DNA from: Clostridia bacterium
GTDB lineage: Bacteria > Bacillota > Clostridia > Christensenellales > CAG-138
DNA length: 33,817 nucleotides
Assembly (NCBI GenBank): GCA_030533005.1
Contig: JAUNJX010000011.1
Coordinates: forward strand, 16,986 to 50,802
Direction: 5' to 3'
Positions 32,877 through 33,817 of the stretch are shown here, piece by piece. The translations under genes were made by a program, and so were the position numbers. Each line of letters begins with the position of its first letter. Within the stretch, counting starts at the first letter, position 1. The notes below the pieces were generated by a model. That model was not told the DNA's origin. It saw nothing but the letters and a program-made list of their open reading frames with translations, and ran no database searches.

Positions 32877-33801
32877 ATGCGGCCTCCCATGTCGTTATCG
32901 CGTCCAGACTGTCGCTGCGGAAAAGCCGCACGTCGGCGTCCGTAAGTTTGGCTGTTTTTTTGACCAGCCCGCAGAGCGTTTTGCCGGGGCCGATCTCCAC
33001 AAAGTCCGTTATGCCCATGCCCAGCATCGTCTCCGTGCTCCGTTGGAACAGCACGGGATGCGTAAGCTGCGCAATGACGTTTTTCTTGATCTGCGCACCG
33101 CTGCTTTCCGCCCGGGCGGTGCAGTTCATCACCACGGGGATGCGTGCGTCCAAAAAGGGCGTATCCGCTATGGCTGCGGCGAGCGCGTCCGCGGCGTCCT
33201 GCATCATGGGGCAGTGGGACGGCACGCTCACGGCAAGGCGCTTGGCGGCGATCCCCTCCTGTTCCGCGATCGAAAGCAGCGCTTCGATACCCGCGCTGCG
33301 TCCGGCCACCGTGATCTGCCCGGGGCAATTATAATTGGAAGGGGTAACCTCGCCCGCGCGCTTGCAAAGGGCCTCCACCTCCGCGTCGCTTTTGCCCAGC
33401 ACCACCGCCATGCCGCCTTCGCCCAGCGGCACCGCCGTCTGCATGATATACGCCCGCTTTTGCACCAGCAAAAGCGCATCTTCAAAGGAAAGCACGCCCG
33501 CAGCCACCAGCGCCGCCCATTCGCCCAGCGAGAAGCCGGCGCATACCGCCGCTTGCGCCCCGCGCTTTTCCAGCACCCTAAGCAGGGCTATTTCGCAGGC
33601 GAACACGGCAGGCTGCGTGTTTTCGGTCTGATTGAGCGCCTCCTCCGGCCCCGCAAAGGCGACGGCGGAAATAGAGCGCCCCAGCACATCGTCGGCCAAG
33701 GCAAACACCGCCGCGGCCTCGGGATACCCCTGGCACACGTCCCTGGCCATACCCACATATTGGGCGCCCTGCCCCGAAAATAAAAATGCCGTATTTCTCA
33801 T
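32866..33801 (-). CDS. fabD: Malonyl-CoA:ACP transacylase (FabD-like)
   Basis: This enzyme loads malonyl-type extender units onto an ACP. The 311-residue protein shows FLFSGQGAQYVGM (GQGAQ 10-14), the nucleophile S91 in GFSLGE, R116 in QKRAYIMQ (carboxylate binding) and H196 in VPSHCPMM, then PVVMNCTA and FVEIGPGKTL. The usual GHSxG has Phe instead of His at position 90, a change that also occurs in other acyltransferases and may affect extender choice. The ATG follows AAGGAGAAACG. It is the first visible gene of the rightmost operon and overlaps the AAC(3)-type gene. The window ends 16 nt upstream. Confidence 0.95.
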   Translation of the reverse strand: MRNTAFLFSGQGAQYVGMARDVCQGYPEAAAVFALADDVLGRSISAVAFAGPEEALNQTENTQPAVFACEIALLRVLEKRGAQAAVCAGFSLGEWAALVAAGVLSFEDALLLVQKRAYIMQTAVPLGEGGMAVVLGKSDAEVEALCKRAGEVTPSNYNCPGQITVAGRSAGIEALLSIAEQEGIAAKRLAVSVPSHCPMMQDAADALAAAIADTPFLDARIPVVMNCTARAESSGAQIKKNVIAQLTHPVLFQRSTETMLGMGITDFVEIGPGKTLCGLVKKTAKLTDADVRLFRSDSLDAITTWEAAYAE

Positions 33802-33817
33802 CGTTTCTCCTTCTATA

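Noticed and set aside
1..33817. tRNA, rRNA, CRISPR arrays, transposases or integrases
   Set aside because: None were seen on reading both strands. Insertion of the locus is inferred only from the truncated EAL/HDOD gene.

Overview
The window is a 33.8 kb stretch of a moderately GC-rich Gram-positive chromosome, most likely a gut or anaerobic clostridial Bacillota. This rests on a BTAD/SARP-type regulator with a degenerate GGDEF end, a small protein type usually found in clostridia, LtaS-like membrane enzymes, a TagB-like transferase, and sigma-A promoters with strong AGGAGG-type ribosome sites. The genus cannot be fixed from the sequence. No tRNA, rRNA, CRISPR array or transposase was seen.

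Left flank (1-4.7 kb): an AlbA_2/ATPase-type regulator and an HD-GYP c-di-GMP phosphodiesterase on the plus strand, then a 61-residue protein and a BTAD regulator on the minus strand. Next comes a truncated, frameshifted 3' remnant of an EAL/HDOD (YuxH-type) gene. That remnant abuts the first biosynthetic gene and looks like the left edge of an inserted surface-glycan locus.

Central divergon (4.7-16.2 kb): back-to-back sigma-A promoters at 10.29-10.39 kb drive two operons. Leftward are an odd SDR, an acyl carrier protein, an acyl-CoA carboxyltransferase, a GtrB/DPM1-like glycosyltransferase, rmlA and rmlB. Rightward are a very unusual 1561-residue protein (signal peptide, three GLUG-repeat modules, then a GT-C-like membrane domain) and two SMR/ArnE-ArnF-like membrane proteins. 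The GT2, small flippase pair and GT-C protein together resemble a three-component extracytoplasmic glycosylation system.

Right half (16.2-33.8 kb, all minus strand): a lipid/polyketide-style set (FabD, AAC(3)-type acyltransferase, free-standing adenylation enzyme, formyltransferase, FabG, ACP, KAS III, metallo-beta-lactamase-fold hydrolase, VOC epimerase-like protein) runs into two tandem LtaS/sulfatase-like membrane enzymes. A complete phosphonate branch follows: a YidC-TagB fusion, phosphonopyruvate decarboxylase, PEP mutase with an N-terminal cytidylyltransferase-like domain, and a nucleotidyltransferase fused to a phosphonoacetaldehyde reductase.

Taken together, the genes appear to build a cell-surface glycopolymer carrying a dTDP-sugar-derived residue. 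That residue would be acylated by a dedicated acyl or formyl-aminoacyl chain made on ACPs, and the polymer would be decorated with a CMP-activated phosphonate, most likely 2-hydroxyethylphosphonate. No sugar aminotransferase, rmlC/rmlD, Wzx/Wzy or priming glycosyltransferase is visible, so the locus probably continues beyond the right edge. The chemistry is inference; the domain calls are read from motifs in the translations.
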